Part shown: piece by piece, positions 7,555-15,380 of the stretch | Layout: each line of letters begins with the position of its first letter | How positions within the stretch are numbered: the first letter of the stretch is position 1 | Source of the DNA: Chloroflexota bacterium | GTDB lineage: Bacteria > Chloroflexota > Anaerolineae > Anaerolineales > Villigracilaceae | Direction of reading: 5' to 3' | NCBI GenBank assembly: GCA_016234555.1 | Contig: JACRBJ010000054.1 | Coordinates: forward strand, 1-40,096 | Length of the DNA: 40,096 nucleotides | Made by a program: the position numbers and the translations under genes | The notes under the pieces: generated by a model | What the model was told of the DNA's origin: nothing | Databases searched by the model: none | Seen by the model: only the letters and a program-made list of their open reading frames with translations

Positions 7555-8685
7555 ATGCTCAATATCGAAAAAGTGGATACCGGGAATAAAGAACAGGTCA
7601 GGCGTTTTGTGCAACTTCCATACCGCATCTATGCGGATTGTCCGCAGTGGGTTCCGCCGCTGGACATCGACGCGTACAACCAGTTGAACCGCAAGAAGCA
7701 CCCCTTTCACGAGCATTCGGATGTGGATTTCTTTTTGGCGGTGCGCGATGGGCGTGATGTGGGACGGATTGCCGTCATCGAGAATAAACCGTTCAACCAG
7801 TACCACGATGAAAAGACGGCGAACTTTTACCTCTTCGATTGTGAGGACGACCTCGAAGCGGCGACAGCCCTTTTCAACGTCTGCTTTGAGTGGGTGAAAT
7901 CCCGCGGCTTGGACCTGGTCGTCGGTCCCAAGGGGTTGGGTCCGCTGGATGGGTACGGAGTTTTGGTCTTCGGGCAGGAGCATCGTCAGACCATGACCAT
8001 GCTTAGTTACAACCATGCCTACTACCAGCAATTGATCGAGGCGCAGGGCTTTGAAAAGGAAGTGGATTTTGTCTCATGCTACCTTCCCGCCGATAAGTTC
8101 AAGATGCCCGAGCGCGTGCAGAAAATTGCCGAACGGGTGATGCAGCGCGGTCATTTGGATGTCAAGCGTTTCAAGAACAAAAAGGAGTTGATCTCGTGGG
8201 CACCCCGCATTGGGAAGGCGTACAACGATGCCTTCGTGAACAACTGGGAATATTATCCGCTGACCCAGCGCGAGATCGATTTTGTGGTCGAGAACATCAT
8301 GACCGTTGCCGACCACCGGCTGATCAAGATCATTGTCCACGGCGAGGATGTGGTCGGTTTTCTGTTCGCCTTCCACGATGTCTCCACTGCCTTGCAGCGC
8401 GCCCGCGGAAAGCTGTTCCCGTTTGGGTTGATCGATCTCCTGCTGGAGATGAAACGCACGAACTCGGTCGCCGTCAACGGCATGGGAATCCTGCCGGAGT
8501 TTCAGGGACATGGCGGCAATGCCCTTCTATATTACGCAATGGGCAGGACCCTGCTGGAGTTCAGTCAATTTGTCCATGTGGAGATGACCCAGGTCGCCGA
8601 GACCGCCGAACAGATGCGCGCTGATTTGAAGAACCTGAACGGCGTGGAGTACAAGAATTACCGGGTGTATCGAAAGAAGATATAG
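7555..8685 (+). CDS. GNAT-fold acyltransferase-like protein (YghO-like)
   Basis: Start set at ATG 7555, with GGAGAG 5 nt upstream, giving 376 residues. The N-terminal part (RRFVQLPYRIYADCPQWVPP, then HPFHEHSDVDFFLAVRDGRD and VGRIAVI) is typical of a conserved family related to GNAT acetyltransferases and E. coli YghO. The C-terminal half has GNAT-like strands: IIVHGEDVVGFLFAFHD, then NSVAVNGMGILPEFQGHGGN, where the Q-G-H-G-G resembles the acyl-CoA phosphate loop. This suggests two fused acyltransferase-fold domains. The acyl donor and acceptor are unknown. It is divergent from the sigma factor gene and appears monocistronic. Confidence 0.75.
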   Translation: MLNIEKVDTGNKEQVRRFVQLPYRIYADCPQWVPPLDIDAYNQLNRKKHPFHEHSDVDFFLAVRDGRDVGRIAVIENKPFNQYHDEKTANFYLFDCEDDLEAATALFNVCFEWVKSRGLDLVVGPKGLGPLDGYGVLVFGQEHRQTMTMLSYNHAYYQQLIEAQGFEKEVDFVSCYLPADKFKMPERVQKIAERVMQRGHLDVKRFKNKKELISWAPRIGKAYNDAFVNNWEYYPLTQREIDFVVENIMTVADHRLIKIIVHGEDVVGFLFAFHDVSTALQRARGKLFPFGLIDLLLEMKRTNSVAVNGMGILPEFQGHGGNALLYYAMGRTLLEFSQFVHVEMTQVAETAEQMRADLKNLNGVEYKNYRVYRKKI

Positions 8686-8839
8686 CGCCTATTTGAAGGT
8701 TCTGTGAAAACTTGCAGAAGTCGATAACCACACTTCAAAGAAGAAATGAAGGCTTCGGAAGTCTGGAATAAGCGGCAAACCTTTTTTGAGGCACGGGAAT
8801 TCTCCTTTTGAATGTTTTGTTTGGCTGCAATTATGAATT

Positions 8840-9262
8840 TCAGTAGACTATCATTTTGACTGTCACGTGATTATTACGATCATCAATTGCTACTCCAGTT
8901 GATATTTTGAATTGACCTTGTTGCAAGTACGCCTTGAAATAATCACGACCTGGATTTGGCTCATTCCCCTCCCAATTATTGCTTTCAAGAATTGTCACGA
9001 TCTCAGCATAGACCTCCTCCTGGGTGTAGTTGTTGATTGGTTCATATACTATGAGTACGTGCGGGTAAACTGGTTTGCCCATCGCTTCACCTCCATCGTC
9101 AGTCCACCTCCTAACTTCCTTTCCCTTCGTGAGTTGCAGGACTGAGGCTGCGTCCTCTATTGCTCGCAGTTCAGCCGATTTGCAGCCGCTTAGGAAGAAC
9201 AGGGAGATGATCAACATCAGCCCGATCACCAACAGGGTTTTGGGCTTGCGTGTCTTTTTCAT
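8840..9262 (-). CDS. Small lipoprotein of unknown function
   Basis: 140 residues. The N-terminus is a lipoprotein signal: KKTRKPK, a hydrophobic run (LLVIGLMLIISLFFLS), then lipobox LSGC with the Cys near residue 27. The mature part (about 113 residues) is mixed alpha/beta and hydrophilic (VLIVYEPINNYTQEEVYAEI, FKISTGVAIDDRNNHVTVKM); I do not recognise a family. GGAG lies 9 nt upstream of the ATG. The gene is divergent from the patatin gene and stands alone. It is expected to be anchored on the outer face of the membrane. Confidence 0.8.
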   Translation of the reverse strand: MKKTRKPKTLLVIGLMLIISLFFLSGCKSAELRAIEDAASVLQLTKGKEVRRWTDDGGEAMGKPVYPHVLIVYEPINNYTQEEVYAEIVTILESNNWEGNEPNPGRDYFKAYLQQGQFKISTGVAIDDRNNHVTVKMIVY

Positions 9263-9567
9263 GGCTTTGCTCCTTTGTTTTGATTTGCTATGTTGTGCGC
9301 GTATTTCATGGATTTATTCTCGCAATTCCCCGAACGACAATGGCGCAGGCTGGGGTGTTTCATCCTGACAATGCGCATCCTACCATGCCCCCGCAATTTT
9401 GTGACCTGTAACCGTTTACAGGTATTCGGCGCGGTCTTGTCTAGATTATCTGACTATCTCAAAGACCTCTCGTCAGATATTGCGTTTGACGTCGGCAAGG
9501 TATAATCCTCCGCATCAACGCAGTCTAACCAACTGCACAACCATCAAACTACCAAACGAATCAAACA
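9263..9567. other. 305-nt divergent intergenic region with two inverted repeats
   Basis: This region separates the lipoprotein (minus) from the patatin gene (plus). It holds a perfect 8-bp inverted repeat ACCTGTAA-CCGT-TTACAGGT at 9404-9423, and a second, TATCTGAC (9447-9454) with GTCAGATA (9472-9479). A TATAAT box lies at 9501-9506, but no TTGACA-like box sits at normal spacing (TTGCGT at 9480-9485 leaves only 15 nt). No ORF of note. Confidence 0.5.
9404..9423. promoter_or_regulatory. Operator-like palindrome ACCTGTAA-N4-TTACAGGT
   Basis: The two 8-nt arms are exact reverse complements with a CCGT spacer, typical in size of a dimeric repressor site. It lies between divergent genes about 145 nt upstream of each start. 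No T-run follows, so a terminator is unlikely. No matching regulator gene is adjacent. Confidence 0.45.
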
Positions 9568-10449
9568 ATGAACATCACACTTGCATTAGGCGGCGGCGGA
9601 GCCAAGGGCAACGCCCATCTTGGCGTCATCCGCCGCCTCGAAAAGGAAGGGTACAAAATCCGCTCGGTGGCGGGGACCAGCTTCGGGGGCATCGTCGCCG
9701 TCCTCTACGCTTCGGGACACACCGCCGACCAGATCGAGGAAATCTTCACCTCCACCGATCAGGGCAATTTGTACGCACGTGACTCGCGCGATGGTCCATC
9801 CCTGCTGGGGCTGGCGGGCGTCCGCAAACTGCTCGATTCCGTTTTGGGCGAGAAGACCTTTCAAGACCTGAAAATCCCCTGCGCCGTCACCGCCGTGGAT
9901 GTGAAGACCGGCACCGAGGTGGTCATCTCGAAGGGACTCCTGCGCGACGCTGTCCTCGGCACCATCGCCCTGCCCGGCATCTTCACCCCCATGCGCCTGG
10001 ACGGCTGGGAGTTGATGGACGGCGGCGTCCTCAACCCGGTGCCTGTCAGCGTGGCGCGGATGCTCTCGCCCGACCTGCCCATCGTCGCCGTCACCCTCAA
10101 CGACCCGCTCGACACGCCGCTCCGCACCTACAATATTCCCATGCCGTCCATCGTTCCAAAACAAATCACCGAGCGGCTGTTCCGCACGCACCTTGCCCAG
10201 ACCTTCGATATCTTCATGCGCGCCGTCGATTTGAACAGCCGCGCCGTGGCGCATTACCGCCTCGAAGCCGACGCCCCCGACGTGGTCATCCGCCCGAAGG
10301 TGCAGGATATTGGTCTGCTCGACAAGGTGGTCATCAAGGATGTGGCAAGACTCGGCGAGCAGGCGGTCGAGGAAGTCCTGCCGCAATTGAAGAAAGCCAC
10401 TTCCTGGTCGAGCCGCGTGAAAAAGACTCTCTTCGGAGGAAAATCATGA
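9568..10449 (+). CDS. Patatin-like phospholipase (RssA-type)
   Basis: 293 residues. The patatin Ser-Asp dyad is clear: oxyanion-hole loop GGGGAKG at residues 8-14, nucleophile elbow GTSFG with Ser38, and MDGG with Asp151. These soluble or membrane-associated enzymes hydrolyse acyl esters of phospholipids; the bacterial RssA/YchK subgroup has this compact size. The C-terminal part (FRTHLAQTFDIFMRAVDLNS) is typical of the subgroup. No ribosome-binding site is obvious before the ATG. The stop overlaps the next ATG by 4 nt, and an esterase follows two genes later, so an operon for lipid or ester turnover is likely. Confidence 0.92.
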   Translation: MNITLALGGGGAKGNAHLGVIRRLEKEGYKIRSVAGTSFGGIVAVLYASGHTADQIEEIFTSTDQGNLYARDSRDGPSLLGLAGVRKLLDSVLGEKTFQDLKIPCAVTAVDVKTGTEVVISKGLLRDAVLGTIALPGIFTPMRLDGWELMDGGVLNPVPVSVARMLSPDLPIVAVTLNDPLDTPLRTYNIPMPSIVPKQITERLFRTHLAQTFDIFMRAVDLNSRAVAHYRLEADAPDVVIRPKVQDIGLLDKVVIKDVARLGEQAVEEVLPQLKKATSWSSRVKKTLFGGKS

Positions 10450-10673
10450 GCCGCGACCTGCGAAAATATATGCGGGATACGAACGTGCGCCTGATCGTTG
10501 GCGCAATGCTTCTGCTTTTCATCGTCGGTGACGGGTTGATCTGGCGCATCTACGGAGGGGGTGCGGCGGTGATGGGTCTGCTTTGCATCCTTGCCGCCCT
10601 TGCGCCGGTTGTGTTGATTCTCCTCCTACTCGGACTCTTGGATTGGGTTGTCAAACGTGCCAACCGCGACTGA
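10446..10673 (+). CDS. Small two-TM membrane protein
   Basis: 75 residues with two hydrophobic helices (LIVGAMLLLFIVGDGLIW and a longer LLCILAALAPVVLILLLLGL) between charged ends (MSRDLRKYMRD, VVKRANRD). The ATG overlaps the patatin stop (ATGA) after GGAGG, and the downstream esterase ORF overlaps its 3' end. I do not recognise a family. Tight coupling suggests it is translated with both enzymes, perhaps as a membrane partner, but this is only inferred from position. Confidence 0.75.
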   Translation: MSRDLRKYMRDTNVRLIVGAMLLLFIVGDGLIWRIYGGGAAVMGLLCILAALAPVVLILLLLGLLDWVVKRANRD

Positions 10674-11322
10674 CACCAAACTCGTCATCTTCGACGGCTG
10701 GACGCTGCGAGTCCACGCCCCCGCGAATCGGCTGGCTGCTCCGCGAATGCTGGTCCTGCTCCACGGCTGGACCGGCGACGAAAACTCGATGTGGGTCTTC
10801 ACCAAACGGCTTTCCCCAAACTACTGGATGATCGCGCCGCGCGCACCGCACGCCGCCGAACCGAGCGGGTTTTCCTGGCGACCGATGCAAGTTGGCGCCT
10901 TTGGCGGACCCAGTCTCGAGATGCTTTCTCCCGCCGCCGGCGGGTTGATCCAGCTCATCGACGGCTACTCAGCTTCGGTCGGAGTCGATTCAACCCAGTT
11001 CGACGTGATTGGATTCAGTCAGGGCGCGGCGATGGTCAACGTGCTGGGGATGCTCCATCCAAATCGAATCCGCAAGATGGCGGTGCTGGCTGGCTTTGTC
11101 CCCGCCGGACTGGAGGAGGCGGTCCACAAAAAGCCGCTGATGGGGAGGCGCGTTTTCGTGGCGCACGGCACGCGGGACCAGATGATCCCCCTCGACCGCG
11201 CCTACGCGTCGATGGCTTTGCTCGAACAGGCTGGGGCGCAGGTCACGTATTACGAGGAAGAAGTGGGGCACAAACTGGGCGCGGCTGGCATGCGCGCCCT
11301 TGAAAATTACTTGCAGGATTAA
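10648..11322 (+). CDS. Phospholipase/carboxylesterase-type alpha/beta hydrolase
   Basis: About 224 residues if the TTG at 10648 is used; GTG 10657 is an alternative, and both overlap the upstream gene. Fold landmarks: MLVLLHGWTGDENSMW (oxyanion loop), GFSQGAAM with nucleophile Ser (about residue 124), AHGTRDQMIPL with the acid, and EVGHKLGAAG with the His. This arrangement is that of the carboxylesterase/phospholipase family (Abhydrolase_2), small cytosolic esterases that hydrolyse short acyl esters or lysophospholipids. It ends the patatin operon. No clear terminator follows. Confidence 0.88.
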   Translation: MSNVPTATDTKLVIFDGWTLRVHAPANRLAAPRMLVLLHGWTGDENSMWVFTKRLSPNYWMIAPRAPHAAEPSGFSWRPMQVGAFGGPSLEMLSPAAGGLIQLIDGYSASVGVDSTQFDVIGFSQGAAMVNVLGMLHPNRIRKMAVLAGFVPAGLEEAVHKKPLMGRRVFVAHGTRDQMIPLDRAYASMALLEQAGAQVTYYEEEVGHKLGAAGMRALENYLQD

Positions 11323-11340
11323 TCCTTTCTCATTCCGCCG

Positions 11341-11369
11341 TTGACGCTCCTTTTGTTTGCAGGTATCCT
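11341..11369 (+). promoter_or_regulatory. Sigma-70-type promoter for the L,D-transpeptidase gene
   Basis: TTGACG (11341-11346) and TATCCT (11364-11369) are separated by exactly 17 nt. The ATG of the transpeptidase is about 110 nt downstream. This is the best canonical promoter I can see in the window. Confidence 0.55.
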
Positions 11370-11478
11370 TTTACCTTAGACTTTCCTTTTGTCCGTAAGT
11401 TCTCAAAATTCGCGTGGATTGGCGCAGATTAGCGGATAAAAGCGAAACTCCCATATCGAATTTTCAAGGTGAAGAAAG

Positions 11479-12633
11479 ATGCATATTTTCTCCCGTCGTG
11501 ATTTTTTGAAGGTCGCAGGTTTGGGGCTGGGCGCGCTGGCGTTCCGCCCGATCAAACTGCTCGATATCTATTATGAAAAACTTTACGCACCGAAGCGCCT
11601 GCCGCAGTTCCCCGCGAGCGAGGTCATCGCCAGGCTGACGGACGATACCGACGTGCGAAAAATGCCTTCTCCTGTCGATACCGCCGGCATGGATACCTCC
11701 CTCGGCGTTTTGCGCGCCGACACACTCATCCCGTGGGAACGCGAGGTCATTGGCAGCGTGCCGGCTTTGGTGAATCAAAAATACCTGGAGACCGCGCAGG
11801 GATACATTTGGTCCTCACGCTTGCAGCCCACGAAAAACCTGCCGAACACGCCCATCGCCGAGATGCCTGCCGGGCAGGCAGGCTTTTGGGCGGAAGTGAC
11901 CGTCCCGTATGTTGACCTGACGGTTGACGGCGTGATCGCCTCACCGTGGATGCAGGATCACATTGCCTATAATTTCCCGCCGCGCGTGTATTACGGGCAG
12001 GTCATCTGGATCGACCAGATTCGCACGGTCAACGGTTTCCCCGAATACCGCTGGAACGAAGACGCGAACGGTCACGGCTATGGCTACGGCGCGTACGGCG
12101 AATTCTTCTGGCTCGACGGCGCCGGCGTCAAGGTCTTGACCGACGCCGACGTTGCGCCCATCAGCCCGGAGATCGATCCCAACGAAAAGAAGATCGTGGC
12201 GAGCGTCACCTACCAAACCCTGTCCTGCTTCGAGGGTGGCAACGAGGTCTATTTCTGCCGCATCGCCAGCGGGCAAACCTACGACGCCTTTGGCGAGAGG
12301 TCGGACGAGCTTGCCACCCCCGTCGGTGACCTTTACACCCACTGGAAGATCATCTCCAAGAACATGACCGCCGGCGACTCGCAGGCTGGCTATTCCACGC
12401 CCGCCGTCCCGTGGAATACGTTCATCAGCGGCGACGGCATCGCCATTCACGGCGCGTTCTGGCACAACGACTTCGGCGAACGACGCTCGCATGGCTGCAT
12501 CAACGTCAAACCCGAGGATGCCAAGTGGATCTTCCGCTGGACGACTCCCTATATTTCCCTGGTGCAAAGCGAGACGCGCATGACCTGGCCCGATCACGGT
12601 ACGGTAACGACTGTGACGGAATTGAAGGCATAA
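11479..12633 (+). CDS. Tat-exported L,D-transpeptidase (YkuD domain)
   Basis: 384 residues. The N-terminus SRRDFLKVAGLGLGALAF is a twin-arginine signal. The C-terminal YkuD catalytic motif is complete: IAIHGAFWHNDFGERRSHGC followed by INV, with catalytic Cys340. Such enzymes form 3-3 peptidoglycan cross-links or attach proteins to stem peptides, outside the cytoplasm. The region between (residues 60-270) is typical of large Chloroflexota homologues, with YVDLTVDGVIASPW and a YGQVIWID strand. A GC-rich palindrome encodes the MPAGQAG stretch (11864-11884) and may be an insertion. A strong terminator follows. Export by Tat is unusual for this family but clear from the signal. Confidence 0.92.
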   Translation: MHIFSRRDFLKVAGLGLGALAFRPIKLLDIYYEKLYAPKRLPQFPASEVIARLTDDTDVRKMPSPVDTAGMDTSLGVLRADTLIPWEREVIGSVPALVNQKYLETAQGYIWSSRLQPTKNLPNTPIAEMPAGQAGFWAEVTVPYVDLTVDGVIASPWMQDHIAYNFPPRVYYGQVIWIDQIRTVNGFPEYRWNEDANGHGYGYGAYGEFFWLDGAGVKVLTDADVAPISPEIDPNEKKIVASVTYQTLSCFEGGNEVYFCRIASGQTYDAFGERSDELATPVGDLYTHWKIISKNMTAGDSQAGYSTPAVPWNTFISGDGIAIHGAFWHNDFGERRSHGCINVKPEDAKWIFRWTTPYISLVQSETRMTWPDHGTVTTVTELKA

Positions 12634-12650
12634 TTTTACAAAAGAGAGCA

Positions 12651-12687
12651 GACCCTAAAGGTCTTGCAAGACCTTTAGGGTCTTTTT
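12651..12687 (+). terminator. Strong intrinsic terminator after the L,D-transpeptidase gene
   Basis: GACCCTAAAGGTCTT (12651-12665) and AAGACCTTTAGGGTC (12668-12682) are perfectly complementary, followed by TTTTT (12683-12687). It lies 17 nt after the stop. Confidence 0.92.
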
Positions 12688-12708
12688 CAAAATTTTACGA
12701 GGTGTCGA

Positions 12709-13434
12709 ATGGATATTTCTCAAATATCAGTCGGGCTAGCCTTCCTTGCGGGGCTGGCATCCTTCCTTTCGCCGTGCGTCTTTTCACTGGTCCCCGCCTA
12801 CGTGGGCTACCTCGGCGGACTTGCCGCCGGCGGGCAGGAGGGTAAATCCAACCGCTGGTTGACTTTCAGTCACGGGCTTGCCTTTGTGCTTGGGTTTAGT
12901 GTGGTCTTCGTCCTTTTGGGCGTGGCTGCCTCTTTTGCGGGCGGATTGCTTTTCGACCTGCGTTACTGGTTGAGCAAGATCGGCGGCATTGTCGTGGTCA
13001 TCTTTGGCTTGCACATGATCGGCGTTTTTCACATCCCCTTTCTGGCGTACGACACCCGTGTCCAGCAGGCTCCCGACCCGAAGTTGGGCTACCTCTCGTC
13101 CGCGCTGATGGGGGTATTCTTCTCGGCGGGCTGGTCTCCCTGCGTGGGACCCGTGCTCGGCGCGATCCTCACGCTGGCATGGAACGGAGGCTCGATTTCC
13201 CTCGGCGCGACTCTGCTTTCCGCCTATTCCATTGGCTTGGGGATTCCCTTCCTCGTGGCGGCGCTCGGCATCGGCTGGGTGACGGCCATCCTGCGAAAAT
13301 ACAGCAAGACCATGCGCTACGTCGAAATCGCAATGGGCGTCATTCTTGTCGTCATCGGCGTGCTGCTTTTTACCGGCACCTTCGAGTTGATCGCCCAGCA
13401 GGGTCAGTTCTTCTTTATTGATTTTGGGATTTGA
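12709..13434 (+). CDS. ccdA: CcdA-type cytochrome c biogenesis / thiol electron transporter
   Basis: 241 residues with six predicted membrane helices. The two conserved cysteines of the CcdA/DsbD-beta family are present in their usual proline contexts: FLSPCVFSLVP (Cys23) and GWSPCVGPVLG (Cys145). The protein passes reducing electrons from cytosolic thioredoxin across the membrane to extracytoplasmic thiol proteins such as TlpA/CcmG-like partners. Length equals the family norm. The start follows a GAGGTG site. The next gene has a CxxC glutaredoxin-like domain fused to a membrane domain, suggesting a shared redox theme, although a hairpin separates the two genes. Confidence 0.92.
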   Translation: MDISQISVGLAFLAGLASFLSPCVFSLVPAYVGYLGGLAAGGQEGKSNRWLTFSHGLAFVLGFSVVFVLLGVAASFAGGLLFDLRYWLSKIGGIVVVIFGLHMIGVFHIPFLAYDTRVQQAPDPKLGYLSSALMGVFFSAGWSPCVGPVLGAILTLAWNGGSISLGATLLSAYSIGLGIPFLVAALGIGWVTAILRKYSKTMRYVEIAMGVILVVIGVLLFTGTFELIAQQGQFFFIDFGI

Positions 13435-13453
13435 TATTGATCCAGACTTTAGG

Positions 13454-13519
13454 CCTGACAGGTTTAAAAAACACGGATGCTGATATCCAAAACATCTTTG
13501 GAAACCCGTCAGGTCTTTT
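13454..13519 (+). terminator. Long-loop hairpin between ccdA and the glutaredoxin-DUF2085 gene
   Basis: CCTGACAGGTTT (13454-13465) pairs with AAACCCGTCAGG (13502-13513) with one mismatch, followed by TCTTTTG. The loop is about 36 nt, so termination would be partial at best. The arm resembles that of the terminator at 6287-6317. Confidence 0.5.
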
Positions 13520-13536
13520 GATTTATAGGAACCCCT

Positions 13537-14547
13537 ATGCTCAATGTGACCCTCTACACCCGCAAGGGATGCAAGTTGTGCGATGAAGTAAAGGAAGAAC
13601 TGAACGATTTACAGACCAAATATCCGCACCGGCTGGCGGAGGTGGATATCGAAAGCGACTCTGCGCTGATGGAAACCTTCGCGCTGGAGATTCCCGTCGT
13701 CGAGGCGGGACCTTACCGGTTGAAGGCTCCCATCACCCGCCAGAAACTGGAGATGACCATCGGCGCCGCCTCCGATAGAAAGAGCCAGCTCGAACAACTC
13801 GGCGATCCCGAGTACCTGATGAAAGTAAAGAGAGGAAAACTAGTGACCCCCGGTGACCGCATCTCGTTTTGGATTTCCCGCCGCTACCTGCTTTTGCTGA
13901 ATTTATTCATGCTCTTTTACGTGGGACTGCCCTTCCTCGCGCCGTCCCTGATGAAACTGGGATGGGAACTGCCTGCAAAGGCGGTCTACCGCATTTACAG
14001 TCCGCTTTGCCATCAGTTTGGTTTTCGGTCTTTCTACCTTTTTGGGGAGCAGGCTTTCTATCCGCTGGCGGAAGCGCGTATCGACGGAGTTAAAACCTTC
14101 GAGGAGGTGAGCGGCATTCCCCGCCTCGACGACCCATACAGCATCACCCGCTTCGATGCGCGAAAGTATGTCGGGGATGAGGCGGTTGGCTACAAGGTGG
14201 CGCTTTGCGAACGCGACGTTGCCATCTATATAGCCATCCTGTTCTTTGGGATCATCTTCGGCTTGACGGGTCGCCGCATCAAGCCCCTGCATTGGATGTT
14301 CTGGCTTTTGCTTGGGCTGGGTCCCATTGGCTTGGACGGATTCTCCCAACTCTTTAGCCAGTTCAATTGGGAATGGCTTGCCGCGATGATCCCGTATCGC
14401 GAAAGCACGCCGTTCCTGCGGGTGCTGACGGGCGCGCTCTTCGGGCTGTTCACCGCCTGGTTTGCCTATCCCAACATCGAAGAGTCCATGAACGAGACGC
14501 GCCAGTATTACATCAAAAAATTTGCAGCAATCGAGGCTTCTAAATAA
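13537..14547 (+). CDS. Glutaredoxin-like domain fused to DUF2085 membrane protein
   Basis: 336 residues. Residues 1-80 are a glutaredoxin-like (DUF836-type) fold: VTLYTRKGCKLCDEVKEEL with CxxC at Cys12/Cys15 and EIPVVEAG as the cis-Pro strand. After a linker, residues about 110-320 form a membrane domain of the DUF2085 type, with YSPLCHQFGFRS, ALCERDVAIYIAI and GLGPIGLDGFSQLF, and four or more helices. DUF2085 function is not established; its conserved Cys/His could bind a metal. The neighbour ccdA moves electrons to thiols, so the fused domain may act in the same redox relay (inference). The stop overlaps the start of pgeF (TAATG). Confidence 0.87.
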   Translation: MLNVTLYTRKGCKLCDEVKEELNDLQTKYPHRLAEVDIESDSALMETFALEIPVVEAGPYRLKAPITRQKLEMTIGAASDRKSQLEQLGDPEYLMKVKRGKLVTPGDRISFWISRRYLLLLNLFMLFYVGLPFLAPSLMKLGWELPAKAVYRIYSPLCHQFGFRSFYLFGEQAFYPLAEARIDGVKTFEEVSGIPRLDDPYSITRFDARKYVGDEAVGYKVALCERDVAIYIAILFFGIIFGLTGRRIKPLHWMFWLLLGLGPIGLDGFSQLFSQFNWEWLAAMIPYRESTPFLRVLTGALFGLFTAWFAYPNIEESMNETRQYYIKKFAAIEASK

Positions 14548-15329
14548 TGTCCTTTCACGAAATCAACGGCTTGCGCTATTACAGCTTCGAGATTTTTTCC
14601 GACGCGGTGATGCAGGCGGTTTTCACGCGACGCGGTGGAGTGAGCCCCGCCCCGTGGCAGTCGCTCAATTTGGGTGGCTCGGTGGGGGATGATCCCGCGC
14701 ATGTAGCTGAGAATCGACTGCGTGTGTTCAACGCTTTGGGACGCCCCCCCAAATCCATTCACGACGTCTGGCTGATCCACAGCACGGACATTGTCTACGC
14801 TGACAGCCCGCGTCCGCTCGCTGCACCCCCGCCGCGCGCCGACATTATCTTCACCGACAACCCCGATGTCTCGCTGTTCATGCGCTTTGGCGATTGCGTG
14901 CCGATCCTTTTCCATGACCCCGTCAGAAAAGTTATCGGGATCGCCCACGCTGGATGGATGGGAACCCTGCGCGGGGTCGTCGGCGCAGCGGTGCGGGGGA
15001 TGCGGGAGCGCTATGGATGTCATCCCAAAAATATCGTGGCGGGCATCGGTCCCTGCATCGGCATCGACCATTACGAAGTCGGCGCAGAAGTCGTCTCGCA
15101 GTTCAGTGAGAAATATCCGCAGGACGCCGGGCAAATCCTGCAATCCAGAAACGGCGGCACGTATCTCGACCTGTGGGCGGCAAACGAACTTCAATTGAAG
15201 CGCGCCGGCGTGGAGCAGGTACAGGTTTCGGGCGTCTGCACGGCATGTCATCTGGACGACTGGTTCTCGCATCGCGCCGAAAAGGGAAAGACGGGTCGTT
15301 TCGGCGCGTTGATGGCGTTGCATCCGTGA
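14547..15329 (+). CDS. pgeF: PgeF/YlmD (YfiH, laccase-domain) peptidoglycan editing or purine nucleoside enzyme
   Basis: 260 residues, the family's usual size. Metal-site motifs are present: WLIHSTD (usually QVHG), FGDCVPILFHD, IAHAGWMGTLRGVV and GIGPCIGIDHYEVG, with a C-terminal CTACHLDDWFSHRAEKG and TGRFGALM. Family members are cytosolic purine nucleoside phosphorylase/adenosine deaminase-like enzymes, and E. coli YfiH prevents L-Ser misincorporation into peptidoglycan. The His-Ser-Thr replacing the common His-Gly changes the motif but keeps the metal-binding His. It overlaps the upstream gene and is followed after 51 nt by yggS, the ylmD-ylmE order of Gram-positive division clusters. Confidence 0.9.
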   Translation: MSFHEINGLRYYSFEIFSDAVMQAVFTRRGGVSPAPWQSLNLGGSVGDDPAHVAENRLRVFNALGRPPKSIHDVWLIHSTDIVYADSPRPLAAPPPRADIIFTDNPDVSLFMRFGDCVPILFHDPVRKVIGIAHAGWMGTLRGVVGAAVRGMRERYGCHPKNIVAGIGPCIGIDHYEVGAEVVSQFSEKYPQDAGQILQSRNGGTYLDLWAANELQLKRAGVEQVQVSGVCTACHLDDWFSHRAEKGKTGRFGALMALHP

Positions 15330-15380
15330 TTGCTCCCACCGCCATCCCCCGGCGAAAGGGATGCGGGGTAAAATTGACGC

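Noticed and set aside
9480..9506. Canonical promoter for the patatin gene
   Set aside because: TATAAT is good but TTGCGT leaves a 15-nt spacer and TTGACG only 9 nt, so it is noted within the intergenic entry and not called.
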